Shown here: piece by piece, positions 25,723 to 34,185 of the stretch
Layout: every line of letters begins with the position of its first letter
Numbering within the stretch: position 1 is the first letter of the stretch
NCBI GenBank assembly: GCA_003240735.1
Contig: QFNE01000011.1
Coordinates: forward strand, 12,684-76,683
DNA from: Paracoccus denitrificans
GTDB taxonomy: Bacteria > Pseudomonadota > Alphaproteobacteria > Rhodobacterales > Rhodobacteraceae
Direction of reading: 5' to 3'
DNA length: 64,000 nucleotides
The notes under the pieces: generated by a model
What the model saw: the letters and a program-made list of their open reading frames with translations, nothing else
What the model was told of the DNA's origin: nothing
The model's database searches: none
Position numbers and translations under genes: made by a program

Positions 25723-26657
25723 GCTGTGAAATGCGCCAGAATCGCGTTCATGGTTCTGGCGCGCAGGTCGGGCAGCTCGAACAGCGGTTCGTGCAGGCAT
25801 CCCGAAAGCTCCAGCAGACGCGCGCCGTCCCAGTCGGATACACGTTGCCTGATCGCGACGGTAGAAACGATCCGGTCCTGATCGCCCAGTATCGTCAGCA
25901 TCGGTTGTTCGGGTGACGGGCGCGCCGCCAGCCGGGTGCATTCGCGCAAGGCGGCGTTGACCCACGACCAGCTTGCGCCCCCGATGGTCAGGTCAGGCCA
26001 TGCGTCGGCTTCGGCCACCAGTCGCCCCCATGCCTGCGCATCGGACGTCAGTAGATTGCCGCGAAACGGTGCGTCCAGGACCCAAGTTCCGCGTCCGCCC
26101 GTGCGAATGGCCGGATTGCCGCCGCGACCCAGCCGCGCCGCCGTACCCGTCAGGCCAGAGGCCAATCGGGCGGGGAAGGGTTCGTGCCGGATGCCCCACA
26201 TGGGCGCCGTAAACGCCACGCGCGACATCGGCAGCCCGCCATCAAGTGCGGCCAGCGCAATCGCGCCGCCCATCGAATGGGCCAGAAGATGCCACGGGCG
26301 CGGCAATTCCAAACGCTGTGCGGCGACCAGCATTTCGACGACGTCAGTCTGGTAATCGGCGAAATCGACGATGTGTCCGGGGCGCGGGTCGCTTTGCAGG
26401 CGATCCGACATGCCCTGACCGCGCCAATCGATGGACAGCACGTCAAAGCCGTTATTCGCCAGATGGTCGCCAACGACCGCGTATTTTTCGATGTATTCGG
26501 TGCGGCCAGTGAACAGGAAAACCGTCCCCCGCGACCGCTCGGCCGGCCAGTGAGCCAGCCGCAGGCGCAACCCGTCTTCGGATTGCACCCAGAATGCACG
26601 GGCAGGCGCCGGACCGTCGCCCGGCAGGCGATGGAACGGCGCCTGTTCCAGGATCAT
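25719..26657 (-). CDS. Alpha/beta hydrolase, lysophospholipase-like
   Basis: 312-residue serine hydrolase of the PldB/monoglyceride-lipase group. The fold markers are FLFTGRTEYIEKY (oxyanion region, about 47-59), DWRGQGMSD (about 79-87) and the nucleophile elbow LLAHSMGGAIAL (Ser about 129, with Ala in the first small position). A C-terminal D...H set (LGDQDRIV and GCLHE) supplies the remaining triad residues. Start overlaps the SCP2 gene stop, so the two are co-transcribed; substrate inferred only from family. Confidence 0.85.
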   Translation of the reverse strand: MILEQAPFHRLPGDGPAPARAFWVQSEDGLRLRLAHWPAERSRGTVFLFTGRTEYIEKYAVVGDHLANNGFDVLSIDWRGQGMSDRLQSDPRPGHIVDFADYQTDVVEMLVAAQRLELPRPWHLLAHSMGGAIALAALDGGLPMSRVAFTAPMWGIRHEPFPARLASGLTGTAARLGRGGNPAIRTGGRGTWVLDAPFRGNLLTSDAQAWGRLVAEADAWPDLTIGGASWSWVNAALRECTRLAARPSPEQPMLTILGDQDRIVSTVAIRQRVSDWDGARLLELSGCLHEPLFELPDLRARTMNAILAHFTA

Positions 26658-26938
26658 GACAGGGCCGAAGCCAGTTTCATTGCCGTCCCCATCGAGCCGT
26701 CCAGTTTCAGCTTGCCGGACATATAGGCCATCGTCGGGTTCACGTCACCGTTGATGATGCCTTCGAACGTTTCACGGTTTGCGGTCAGGGTGACGTCAGC
26801 AGGCTCGTCGCCTTCGCGCACGCCGGCCTGATCGATCATGATGGCGCCTTCGCCTTCGATCACGAACTTGGCGGTGTCGTCAAAAGACCCGATCTTCTTC
26901 TTCAGCGCCTCGACCGCGCCTTCGACCACTTTGCTCAT
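26654..26938 (-). CDS. SCP2 sterol-binding domain protein
   Basis: 94-residue single SCP2 domain, a lipid-binding cup. The typical C-terminal half with PADVTLTANRETFEGIINGDVNP and the TMAYMSGKLKLDG signature is clear. It is the first gene of a two-gene unit with the lysophospholipase-like hydrolase (four-base overlap), which suggests a shared role in handling lipid or acyl molecules. The ligand is unknown. Confidence 0.93.
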   Translation of the reverse strand: MSKVVEGAVEALKKKIGSFDDTAKFVIEGEGAIMIDQAGVREGDEPADVTLTANRETFEGIINGDVNPTMAYMSGKLKLDGSMGTAMKLASALS

Positions 26939-26989
26939 CCGGACTCTCCCATCCTGCTTTCACTGGCGCAGCGGCCTGTGATTGATTAC

Positions 26990-27562
26990 ATGACCCATAT
27001 GCACGCCGCCGCCCCTCGGTTCCAGTTTGTCGTTGCGACAATCCTTTGCATTTTCGCTGGTGCGCCGGGTGCCACCGCGGAAACGCCGCAGGAAATGGAC
27101 ACGCTTTTCGCTGAACTGGCGCAGCCCGAAGGGGACGCGTGGCAGGCCGCCGAAAGCGATATCATCCGCATCTGGTCGCGCAGTGGATCGGCGTCGGCGG
27201 ATTACCTGCTGAAACGGGGCGAGGCGGCGATCGATCAGGGCGATTTCGGCGCGGCGATCGGTCATCTGACCGCGCTGACCGACCACGCGCCCGACTTTGC
27301 CGAAGGCTATGCCATGCGCGCGGCAGCGTTCTATCTGCGCGGAGAGTTCGGTCCGGCGATGTCGGATTTTTCCACCACGCTGCGGCTTGAACCCCGTCAC
27401 TGGCCCGCGATGACCCAGTTGGCCACGATGCTGGAAGAAATGGATCAGGACGACCGCGCCGCCGAAGCCTATCGCCAAAGCCTGACGATCAATCCCCACC
27501 AACAGGACGCCTATGACGGCCTTGCCCGGTTGGAGCAGGAGATGAGCGGGATCGGCATCTGA
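26990..27562 (+). CDS. Secreted tetratricopeptide repeat protein
   Basis: About 190-residue exported protein. A hydrophobic signal sequence ends at GATA-ET, and at least three TPR units follow (about 65-170) with the LKRGEAAIDQGDFGAAI, MRAAAFYLRGEFGPAM and EEMDQDDRAAEAY patterns. Possible starts are GTG 26978, ATG 26990 and ATG 26999; none has a strong ribosome-binding site, and I take 26990. The stop overlaps the start of the helicase gene (TGATGG). Likely a periplasmic scaffold; partner unknown. Confidence 0.82.
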   Translation: MTHMHAAAPRFQFVVATILCIFAGAPGATAETPQEMDTLFAELAQPEGDAWQAAESDIIRIWSRSGSASADYLLKRGEAAIDQGDFGAAIGHLTALTDHAPDFAEGYAMRAAAFYLRGEFGPAMSDFSTTLRLEPRHWPAMTQLATMLEEMDQDDRAAEAYRQSLTINPHQQDAYDGLARLEQEMSGIGI

Positions 27563-30540
27563 TGGCGGGGCGCATCACGGCCGTTTTGGGCCCGACCAAT
27601 ACCGGCAAGACGCATTACGCGATCGAACGGATGCTGGCGCACCGCACCGGGGTCATCGGCCTGCCGCTGCGTCTGCTGGCGCGCGAGGTTTATGACCGCA
27701 TCGTCAAGGCGCGCGGACCATCGGTCGTGGCGCTGGTCACCGGCGAAGAGCGGATCGTGCCAGAACGCGCCGCCTATTGGGTCGCGACCACCGAAGCGAT
27801 GCCAGAGGTCATGGCCGATTTCGTCGCCATTGATGAAATCCAGCTTTGCGCGGACCCCGACCGCGGCCACGTCTTCACCGACCGCCTGCTGCACCGGCGC
27901 GGCCTGCACGAGACGTTGTTTCTGGGGTCGTCCACCATGCGCCCAGCCATCGCGGCGCTGGTCCCAGAGGCGCAGTTCATGCGCCGCGAACGGTTCTCCA
28001 CGCTCAGCTGGGCGGGGTCACGCAAGATCAGCCGGATGCCGACGCGGTCGGCCATCGTCGGGTTCTCGGTCGAAGATGTCTACGCCACGGCCGAGCTGAT
28101 CCGCCGCCAGAAAGGCGGCTGTGCCGTCGTGATGGGGGCGCTGAGCCCCCGGACACGGAACGCGCAGGTCGCCATGTATCAGGCCGGAGAGGTCGATTAT
28201 CTGGCCGCGACAGACGCCATCGGGATGGGTCTGAACCTCGACATCCGGCATGTGGCGTTCGAGGCCACGCATAAATTCGACGGACGCCGCGTCCGCCCGC
28301 TTTTCCCGCATGAGCTGGGGCAGATCGCGGGGCGCGCCGGTCGTCATACGGAATCCGGCACGTTCGGCGTGACCGGGGACGCCGAGCCGTTGGATGAGGG
28401 ACTGATCGACGCCATCGAAAACCACCGGTTTCAGCCGATCAGCCGCCTTGTGTGGCGCAACTCGGCGCTGGAATTCGGGACGGTGGACCGGCTTTTGCAG
28501 TCGCTCGAGGCGCCTTCCGGGAACGAATGGCTGGGCAAGGGGCGCGAGGCCGACGACATTTCGGCGCTGAAGATTTTGCGCGACCAGCCCGACGTGCGTG
28601 ACCGGCTGGTGCATCCGCGTGATGTGCGCCTGTTGTGGGACGTCTGCCGTGTGCCGGATTTCCGCTCGATCTCGACCGCTGAACACACGACGCTTCTGTC
28701 CCGGGTGTTCGGGTTCCTGCAGGAGGGCGGCATCCCGACCGAGTGGTTGGAGCGCGCCATTGCTCGCATCGACAAACCGGCGGGCGACATCGACACCCTC
28801 AGCAAGCGGCTTTCCTTCATCCGCACGTGGACATATGTGGCGCAGCGCAGCGGATGGGTGCAGGATGAAGCCCATTGGCGAGACGAGACCCGCGCGGTAG
28901 AAGATCGTTTGTCGGATGCGTTGCATGCGGCATTGACGCAAAGATTCGTGGACCGGCGCACATCCGTATTGCTGCGCCGGCTCAAGCAGAAGGAGAGCCT
29001 GGTGGCCGAGGTGAACGACAAGGGCGAAGTGACGGTTGAGGGCGAATTCGCCGGACGCCTGGAAGGTTTCCGTTTCCGGACCGACCCTTCGGCCACGGGG
29101 GATGAAGCCAAGATGCTGACCCGCGCCAGTTACGAGGCGCTGCGCCCGGAATTCCACCTGCGCGCCGACCGGTTCTATAACGCGCCCGACACCGAGCTGG
29201 ACTTCACGGAGCAGGGTGGCCTGATGTGGGGCAGTTCTGCCGTGGGCAAGCTGGTCAAGGGCAGCGATGCGCTGAAACCCGGCGTTGAGCCGTTCGTCGA
29301 CGAAGAGGCCGGGCCCGAGATTGCCGAAAAAGTGCGCCGTCGGTTGCAGCATTTCATCGACCGCAAGATTGCCGCCGGGTTCGAACCTCTGACGTCGCTT
29401 CGCGATGACGAAACGCTGACCGGGCTGGCCCGTGGCATCGCCTTCCGTCTGGTCGAGGCGCTGGGGATTCTGCCGCGCGAAGGCGTGGCGTCCGAGATCA
29501 AGGAACTTGATCAGGAATCCCGCGGCTTTCTGCGCAAGCATGGCGTTCGGTTCGGACAGTACACGATCTTTCTGCCGGCCCTGCTGAAACCCGCCCCGAC
29601 GCGGCTGCGGCTTGTGCTGTCGTCGCTGTGGGACGGTCTGGCCGAGTTTCCCGAAAGCCCGCCCCCGGGTCTGGTGACGATTCCGAATATCACCGACGTG
29701 CCGCGCGGCTATTACACCCTGTCAGGCTATCACCCGGCGGGTGAGCGGGCGATCCGCATCGACATGCTGGAACGGCTGGCCGATCTGCTGCGCGGTCAGG
29801 ACAGCCGCGGCGGGTTTGAAGCGACGCCAGACATGCTGTCGATCACTGGCATGACGCTGGAACAGTTTGCCGACCTGATGGCGGGGCTGGGCTATCGCGG
29901 CGAAAAGGGCGAACGTCCGAAGGCACGCCCTGCCGTTGCGGCCCCGGTCGTGGCGGAAGAACCGACCGAAGAGCCGGCAGCCGACGTCACTGCGCCGATG
30001 ACCGAAGAAGAAAGCGTTCTGGCCGCCGAAACCCGCGCCAAGTGGGAGGCTGAGCAGGCCGAGCGTCGCGCGGCCGAGGCCGCCGTGGCGGCTGCGGCAG
30101 GTGGGGAAGACGGCCCCGTCGCCGCGGCCGAGGGCGTGGATCAGGCTGATGCGCCGGTTGAGACCGAAGTGTTCTACAGCTTTACGTGGGCCCCGCGTCC
30201 GCGCGCACCGCGTCGTGATGCGGAAGGCGGGCAGGGCCGCGCGGGTGGCCAGCGCCGCGGCGGTGGCAACCGCAATGCGCCAGAGGCCGGTGGCGAAGCA
30301 GGTGCGCAGGCGCAACCGTCGAATGGTCGGCCGAACCGCGACAATCGTCGTCGCGACGATGCGCCGCAGGGCGAAGGCCGGGGCAAGAACTTCAAGGGCG
30401 GCAAGGGCGGTGGCAAGCCGGGTAAGGGCGGCAAGCCCGACCAGAAGCGCAGCTTCGAGGCGCATCCCCCGAAACGCGACAAGCCGATCGATCCGGACAA
30501 CCCGTTCGCCGTTCTGGCCGCGCTGAAGAACAAGTCTTGA
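27562..30540 (+). CDS. SUV3-like DExH/D helicase with a low-complexity tail
   Basis: 992-residue superfamily 2 helicase related to mitochondrial SUV3, an RNA helicase. Motif I is LGPTNTGKTHY (about 8-18), motif II is AIDEIQL (about 91-97), motif III is LGSSTM, and the C-terminal helicase half has ATDAIGMGLNLDI and GQIAGRAGRH (motif VI). After about residue 790 the protein becomes Ala/Glu-rich and then strongly basic and Gly/Lys-rich, suited to RNA binding. It follows the TPR gene with a one-base overlap and precedes an S4 RNA-binding gene, which supports an RNA role. Confidence 0.93.
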   Translation: MAGRITAVLGPTNTGKTHYAIERMLAHRTGVIGLPLRLLAREVYDRIVKARGPSVVALVTGEERIVPERAAYWVATTEAMPEVMADFVAIDEIQLCADPDRGHVFTDRLLHRRGLHETLFLGSSTMRPAIAALVPEAQFMRRERFSTLSWAGSRKISRMPTRSAIVGFSVEDVYATAELIRRQKGGCAVVMGALSPRTRNAQVAMYQAGEVDYLAATDAIGMGLNLDIRHVAFEATHKFDGRRVRPLFPHELGQIAGRAGRHTESGTFGVTGDAEPLDEGLIDAIENHRFQPISRLVWRNSALEFGTVDRLLQSLEAPSGNEWLGKGREADDISALKILRDQPDVRDRLVHPRDVRLLWDVCRVPDFRSISTAEHTTLLSRVFGFLQEGGIPTEWLERAIARIDKPAGDIDTLSKRLSFIRTWTYVAQRSGWVQDEAHWRDETRAVEDRLSDALHAALTQRFVDRRTSVLLRRLKQKESLVAEVNDKGEVTVEGEFAGRLEGFRFRTDPSATGDEAKMLTRASYEALRPEFHLRADRFYNAPDTELDFTEQGGLMWGSSAVGKLVKGSDALKPGVEPFVDEEAGPEIAEKVRRRLQHFIDRKIAAGFEPLTSLRDDETLTGLARGIAFRLVEALGILPREGVASEIKELDQESRGFLRKHGVRFGQYTIFLPALLKPAPTRLRLVLSSLWDGLAEFPESPPPGLVTIPNITDVPRGYYTLSGYHPAGERAIRIDMLERLADLLRGQDSRGGFEATPDMLSITGMTLEQFADLMAGLGYRGEKGERPKARPAVAAPVVAEEPTEEPAADVTAPMTEEESVLAAETRAKWEAEQAERRAAEAAVAAAAGGEDGPVAAAEGVDQADAPVETEVFYSFTWAPRPRAPRRDAEGGQGRAGGQRRGGGNRNAPEAGGEAGAQAQPSNGRPNRDNRRRDDAPQGEGRGKNFKGGKGGGKPGKGGKPDQKRSFEAHPPKRDKPIDPDNPFAVLAALKNKS

Positions 30541-30592
30541 TCGCCGGGGCACGCGCCTCTGTGCGGGGCTGATGGCACGCAGCAAGGACAGG

Positions 30593-30901
30593 ATGGACGA
30601 ACCGGTCGACGGTCCGATCCGTCTGGACCGCTGGCTGTGTCACGCGCGTCTTTTCAAGACGCGCACCTTGGCCGCGACACGTATCGAAGGCGGCGGCATC
30701 CGTCTGAACGGCGCCCCCTGCCGCAAACCGGGCCACGTCGTCCGACCCGGCGACGTGGTGACCGTCTCAGCCGGGGGGCAGGTTCGCAGCCTGCGGGTTC
30801 TGGCGCCCGGCGAACGCCGCGGTCCCGCCACCGAGGCCCGCACACTCTACGATGACCTGACTGCGGGAAGCGCGGAGACGCTGCCACAGTCGGACGAATA
30901 G
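30593..30901 (+). CDS. S4-domain RNA-binding protein, Hsp15 type
   Basis: About 102-residue protein with an N-terminal S4 domain: IRLDRWLCHARLFKTRTLAA followed by GGGIRLNGAP and the KPGHVVRPGDVVTV segment. This is the Hsp15 (HslR) pattern; Hsp15 binds stalled 50S subunits that carry peptidyl-tRNA. The first ATG at 30572 adds seven basic residues; AAGGA before the second ATG at 30593 makes that start more likely. It sits 52 bases after the helicase. Confidence 0.9.
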   Translation: MDEPVDGPIRLDRWLCHARLFKTRTLAATRIEGGGIRLNGAPCRKPGHVVRPGDVVTVSAGGQVRSLRVLAPGERRGPATEARTLYDDLTAGSAETLPQSDE

Positions 30902-30988
30902 CCGCTATGTCATGGTGGCGTGACGCTTGAAGTGTCGCGCACGAAGGTCTAGGTCAACCGGCGCAATGCCTTAGCCAAGGACCGGACA

Positions 30989-31327
30989 ATGACGTATGTC
31001 GTGACTGACAACTGCATCATGTGCAAATACACTGATTGCGTGGAAGTCTGTCCGGTGGATTGCTTCTACGAGGGTGAGAACACGCTGGTGATCCATCCCG
31101 ACGAATGCATCGATTGCGGTGTCTGTGAGCCTGAATGCCCGGCTGACGCCATTCGCCCGGATACCGAGCCGAACATGGAAGACTGGGTTGAATTCAACCG
31201 CAAGTATTCCGAGCAATGGCCGGTCATCACGCGCAAGAAAGACCCGATGCCCGAGGCCAAGGATATGGACGGCCAGCCAGACAAGCTGGAGAAATACTTC
31301 TCTCCGCTGCCCGGCGAAGGCGATTGA
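30989..31327 (+). CDS. fdxA: Seven-iron ferredoxin FdxA
   Basis: 112-residue ferredoxin with one [3Fe-4S] and one [4Fe-4S] cluster. The N-terminal motif CIMCKYTDCVEVCPVDC and the second motif CIDCGVCEPECP give the cysteine sets expected for AvFdI/FdxA proteins. The C-terminal extension (about 60-112) is typical. Electron carrier in the cytoplasm; partner not shown. AAGGA precedes the ATG. A strong terminator follows 16 bases after the stop, and the next gene is convergent. Confidence 0.96.
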   Translation: MTYVVTDNCIMCKYTDCVEVCPVDCFYEGENTLVIHPDECIDCGVCEPECPADAIRPDTEPNMEDWVEFNRKYSEQWPVITRKKDPMPEAKDMDGQPDKLEKYFSPLPGEGD

Positions 31328-31343
31328 GCCAAGGATATAATAC

Positions 31344-31370
31344 GGCCCGTCCGGTGCGACGGGCCTTTTT
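31344..31370 (+). terminator. Rho-independent terminator after fdxA
   Basis: An 8-bp GC-rich stem (31344-31351 with 31358-31365), a CGGTGC loop and five T residues (31366-31370). It ends the fdxA transcript. It is right at the end of the convergent TPM gene, whose stop codon begins at 31372. Confidence 0.9.
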
Positions 31371-31371
31371 G

Positions 31372-32274
31372 TTACCAGCGCCCCGATGCGCCGCCGCCTG
31401 ACGATGAACCCCCGCCAAAGCCGCCTGACCTGCCGCCTGACCGGGCGCGATCATCGCGCCGCCATGACTGGATCGGTTGGCCATAGCTGTTCCAGCGCGT
31501 CACCGTGTTCATCGGGGCGGTGCGTGTCTCCGTCCACCCGCAGTTCGGACAGACCTGTGTCACCGTCTGGTTGCTGGTCATCCAGCCGCCGTCGGGTTGC
31601 GCGTCGCGAATAGGGCTGACGGTGGTGTTCAAACCCTGATGGCCACATTTCGGACACCGGTTCCGGCGCCGCTCGCGCCATCTTGAATGGCCAATCATGA
31701 CCGCGGCGCCGCCAGCAAACAGGCCGAAGGGCAGCCAGTCCAATCCTTCTCCGTTGCGGCGGGGCGGGGTGGCGACCGGCTGCCCTGCGGCGACCGGACG
31801 CGCGATGGTGTCGATCACGGCTTGCGTCCCGTCGCGCAGACCCGCGGAGTAATCGCCGTCCCTGAATTCGGGTATCATCACCCGGTTGATGACGTCCTGC
31901 GCGCGGATGTCGGCGCTTCGGGAATAGCCGCGACCCAGTTCGATCCGCACCTCGCGGTCATCGCGCAGGAACAGCACCATGAAGCCATCGTTCCGATCCT
32001 TGTCGCCGACGCCCCACGTGTTGAAGAGGCTGGTGGCGAAATCTTCGAGTGTGCCGCCGCCATAGCGGGCACGATCCTCCAGTGTGACCACCGTGCCTTC
32101 CACACCCGTCTGGTCGTGCAGCGCGATCAGCGCTTCATCCAGCGCGCGGGTGTCGTCCTGCGTCAGGACGCGCGCAAAGTCGTTGACCGACGTGTGCTGC
32201 CAATCCGGCAACGATTGCGCGAGGGCAGGGGCCACCGCGACCAGCGCGGTCGACAGAATCAGCGCGCGGATCAT
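31372..32274 (-). CDS. TPM-domain protein (YgcG/Psb32 family)
   Basis: 300-residue protein with a signal peptide (cleavage near ALAQ-SL), a TPM domain (about 25-150) with the pattern VNDFARVLTQDD at its start and DGFMVLFLRDDREVRIELGRGY, then one membrane helix (about 180-198) and a C-terminal part with two CxxC pairs (CPKCGH and CPNCGW), and finally a Ser/Gly-rich tail. TPM proteins are attributed to membrane-protein or photosystem-related maintenance. The zinc-ribbon-like insertion before the Gly-rich tail is notable. Overlaps ppk2 by four bases. Confidence 0.85.
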   Translation of the reverse strand: MIRALILSTALVAVAPALAQSLPDWQHTSVNDFARVLTQDDTRALDEALIALHDQTGVEGTVVTLEDRARYGGGTLEDFATSLFNTWGVGDKDRNDGFMVLFLRDDREVRIELGRGYSRSADIRAQDVINRVMIPEFRDGDYSAGLRDGTQAVIDTIARPVAAGQPVATPPRRNGEGLDWLPFGLFAGGAAVMIGHSRWRERRRNRCPKCGHQGLNTTVSPIRDAQPDGGWMTSNQTVTQVCPNCGWTETRTAPMNTVTRWNSYGQPIQSWRRDDRARSGGRSGGFGGGSSSGGGASGRW

Positions 32275-33179
32275 TTCGACGCCATCTCTGGCCCGCCGAC
32301 GATCTTTTGGTCCGGATATCCGATCGCTTTGTCATCCCGGCCCGGATAGTCGACTGACCGCAAGACCGTCTGGATCGCCGCGATCCTTGCGCGACGCTTG
32401 TCATCTGACCGGATCACGGTCCACGGCGCGGCGGGGGTGTGGGTTCGCGCCAGGGTTTCGGTGATGGCGTCGGTGTATTCATCCCACTTCCCAAGGCCGT
32501 CTACGTCGATGCTGCTCAGCTTCCACTGCTTCAGCGGATCCTGTTCGCGGTCCAGGAAACGCTGCAGCTGTTCAGTGCGTCCGACGCTGAGCCACAGCTT
32601 GACCAGGATCATGCCGTCATCGACCAGCATCCGCTCGAACTCGGGCACCTGATGAAAGAACCGTTCGCGCTGTTCGTTCGTGGAAAACCCGAAGACCTTT
32701 TCGACGACGCCGCGATTGTACCAGCTGCGGTCGAACAGGGCGACTTCGCCGGTGGTGGGCAGCCAGTCAACGTAGCGTTGAAAGTACCACTGCTTGGCCT
32801 CGCGCTCGGTCGGCTTTGGCAGCGCCACGATATAGGCCGAGCGCGGATTCAGGTTCTCTCGCATTACCTCGATCGTGCCGCCTTTGCCGGCGGCGTCACG
32901 GCCTTCGAAAAGGACGACCAGACGTTTGTCGATGCTGGACAGGCCGCGCAGCATCTTGACCAGTTCGATCTGCAGCGGCTCCATCGCGGCCGCGTAATCC
33001 TTTTTCCCCATCTCGTCGCGATAGGGGTAATCTGGATCCAGGATTTCATACCGGTCGGCCGACTCGATCCGCTTGCGGATCGCGGCGGGTGCGCCCTTGT
33101 GCAGAAACTTGGTGATGTCGCCGACAAATGGTGTTTGCGACTTTGCGCTGTCTGGCGCGGTGCCGGATTTCTTGGCCAA
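32271..33179 (-). CDS. ppk2: Polyphosphate kinase 2
   Basis: 302-residue PPK2-family enzyme that transfers phosphate between polyphosphate and nucleotides. Walker A is EGRDAAGKGG, Walker B/lid residues are visible in DRSWYNR and the lid region with KKDYAAAMEPLQ precedes them. The reading frame starts with TTG at 33177-33179 with GGGGA seven bases upstream; no ATG lies at a suitable distance, so a TTG start is likely. It is transcribed with the TPM gene. Class (GDP- or ADP-preferring) cannot be decided here. Confidence 0.94.
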   Translation of the reverse strand: MAKKSGTAPDSAKSQTPFVGDITKFLHKGAPAAIRKRIESADRYEILDPDYPYRDEMGKKDYAAAMEPLQIELVKMLRGLSSIDKRLVVLFEGRDAAGKGGTIEVMRENLNPRSAYIVALPKPTEREAKQWYFQRYVDWLPTTGEVALFDRSWYNRGVVEKVFGFSTNEQRERFFHQVPEFERMLVDDGMILVKLWLSVGRTEQLQRFLDREQDPLKQWKLSSIDVDGLGKWDEYTDAITETLARTHTPAAPWTVIRSDDKRRARIAAIQTVLRSVDYPGRDDKAIGYPDQKIVGGPEMASK

Positions 33180-33258
33180 TCGGATGTCCCCACGGCTGAA
33201 ATTGTCTGCCCTGACGATGACGCGTCAGGGCGTAGGGGACAATCGCAATGAGATGGCC

Positions 33259-34185
33259 TCAGTTCCGCCCGATATTCGCCAGATCGAACGGGGTTGTCTG
33301 ATAGATCTCGTTGATCCAGTTGCCGTAAAGCAGGTGGGCGTGACTGCGCCAGCGATTGGTCGGCGCGCGCGCGGGATCGTCGTCAGGAAAATAGTTCGCC
33401 GGAACATCGATGGCCTTGCCGGCGGCGATGTCGCGGTCATATTCCTCCTTCAACGTCTCGGAATCGTATTCGAGGTGGTTGAAGATATAGAGCGCGCGGT
33501 TTTCATTATCCTGCACCAGACAGGGGCCGACCTCGTCCGATTGCAGCAGCGTGCTCAGACCGTTGCGCCCTGCGATATCTGCCTCACGCACCTCGGTCCA
33601 GCGGCTGACGGGCACCAGAACGTCGTCAGAGAATCCACGCAGGAACGGGCTTGCCGGTGACAGGTTCTGATGCCCGAAGCACCCGAATGCCTTTGCCGGC
33701 AGGTCATGCTTGGGAAGGCCATGGAAATGATGAGCCATCGCCATGCCGCCCCAGCAGACGCCGAACGTCGAATGCACGTTCGTCTGTGACCAATCGAAGA
33801 CCTGCCGCAACTCGTCCCAGTAGTCGACTTCTTCGAAAGGCAGATGCTCGATCGGGGCACCGGTGACGATCAGCCCGTCGAACCGGTCGCCAGAGGCCTG
33901 CACCTCGGCGAAGGTCCGATAGAACGCCGCAAGATGGTCGGCTGCCGTGTTGCGGCTGGCATGGTCGGACATGCGGATCAGGTGAAAGTCGATCTGAAGC
34001 GGCGTCGCGCCGATCACGCGCGCGAACTGGTTTTCCGTCTGTATCTTTTTCGGCATCAGGTTCAGCAGCGCGATGCGCAGCGGCCGGATGTCCTGTGTCG
34101 CCGCCCTGCCGGGGGACATGACCATGACGCCCTCATCCGACAGGATGTCGAAGGCGGGCAGGTCATTTGGCAGGGTAATCGGCAT
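33259..34185 (-). CDS. metA: Homoserine O-succinyltransferase/acetyltransferase
   Basis: 308-residue HTS family enzyme, first step of methionine synthesis from homoserine. The catalytic Cys lies in FGVCWGGM (about 141-148), and the His/Glu partners follow in the C-terminal half (NHLEY). NLMPKKIQTENQF near residue 48 is a family signature. The ATG directly follows the stop of the upstream ATPase gene as TAAATG, and GAAAGGA is its ribosome-binding site. Acyl-donor preference cannot be read with confidence. No SAM-II riboswitch fits in front of it because it has no leader of its own. Confidence 0.94.
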   Translation of the reverse strand: MPITLPNDLPAFDILSDEGVMVMSPGRAATQDIRPLRIALLNLMPKKIQTENQFARVIGATPLQIDFHLIRMSDHASRNTAADHLAAFYRTFAEVQASGDRFDGLIVTGAPIEHLPFEEVDYWDELRQVFDWSQTNVHSTFGVCWGGMAMAHHFHGLPKHDLPAKAFGCFGHQNLSPASPFLRGFSDDVLVPVSRWTEVREADIAGRNGLSTLLQSDEVGPCLVQDNENRALYIFNHLEYDSETLKEEYDRDIAAGKAIDVPANYFPDDDPARAPTNRWRSHAHLLYGNWINEIYQTTPFDLANIGRN

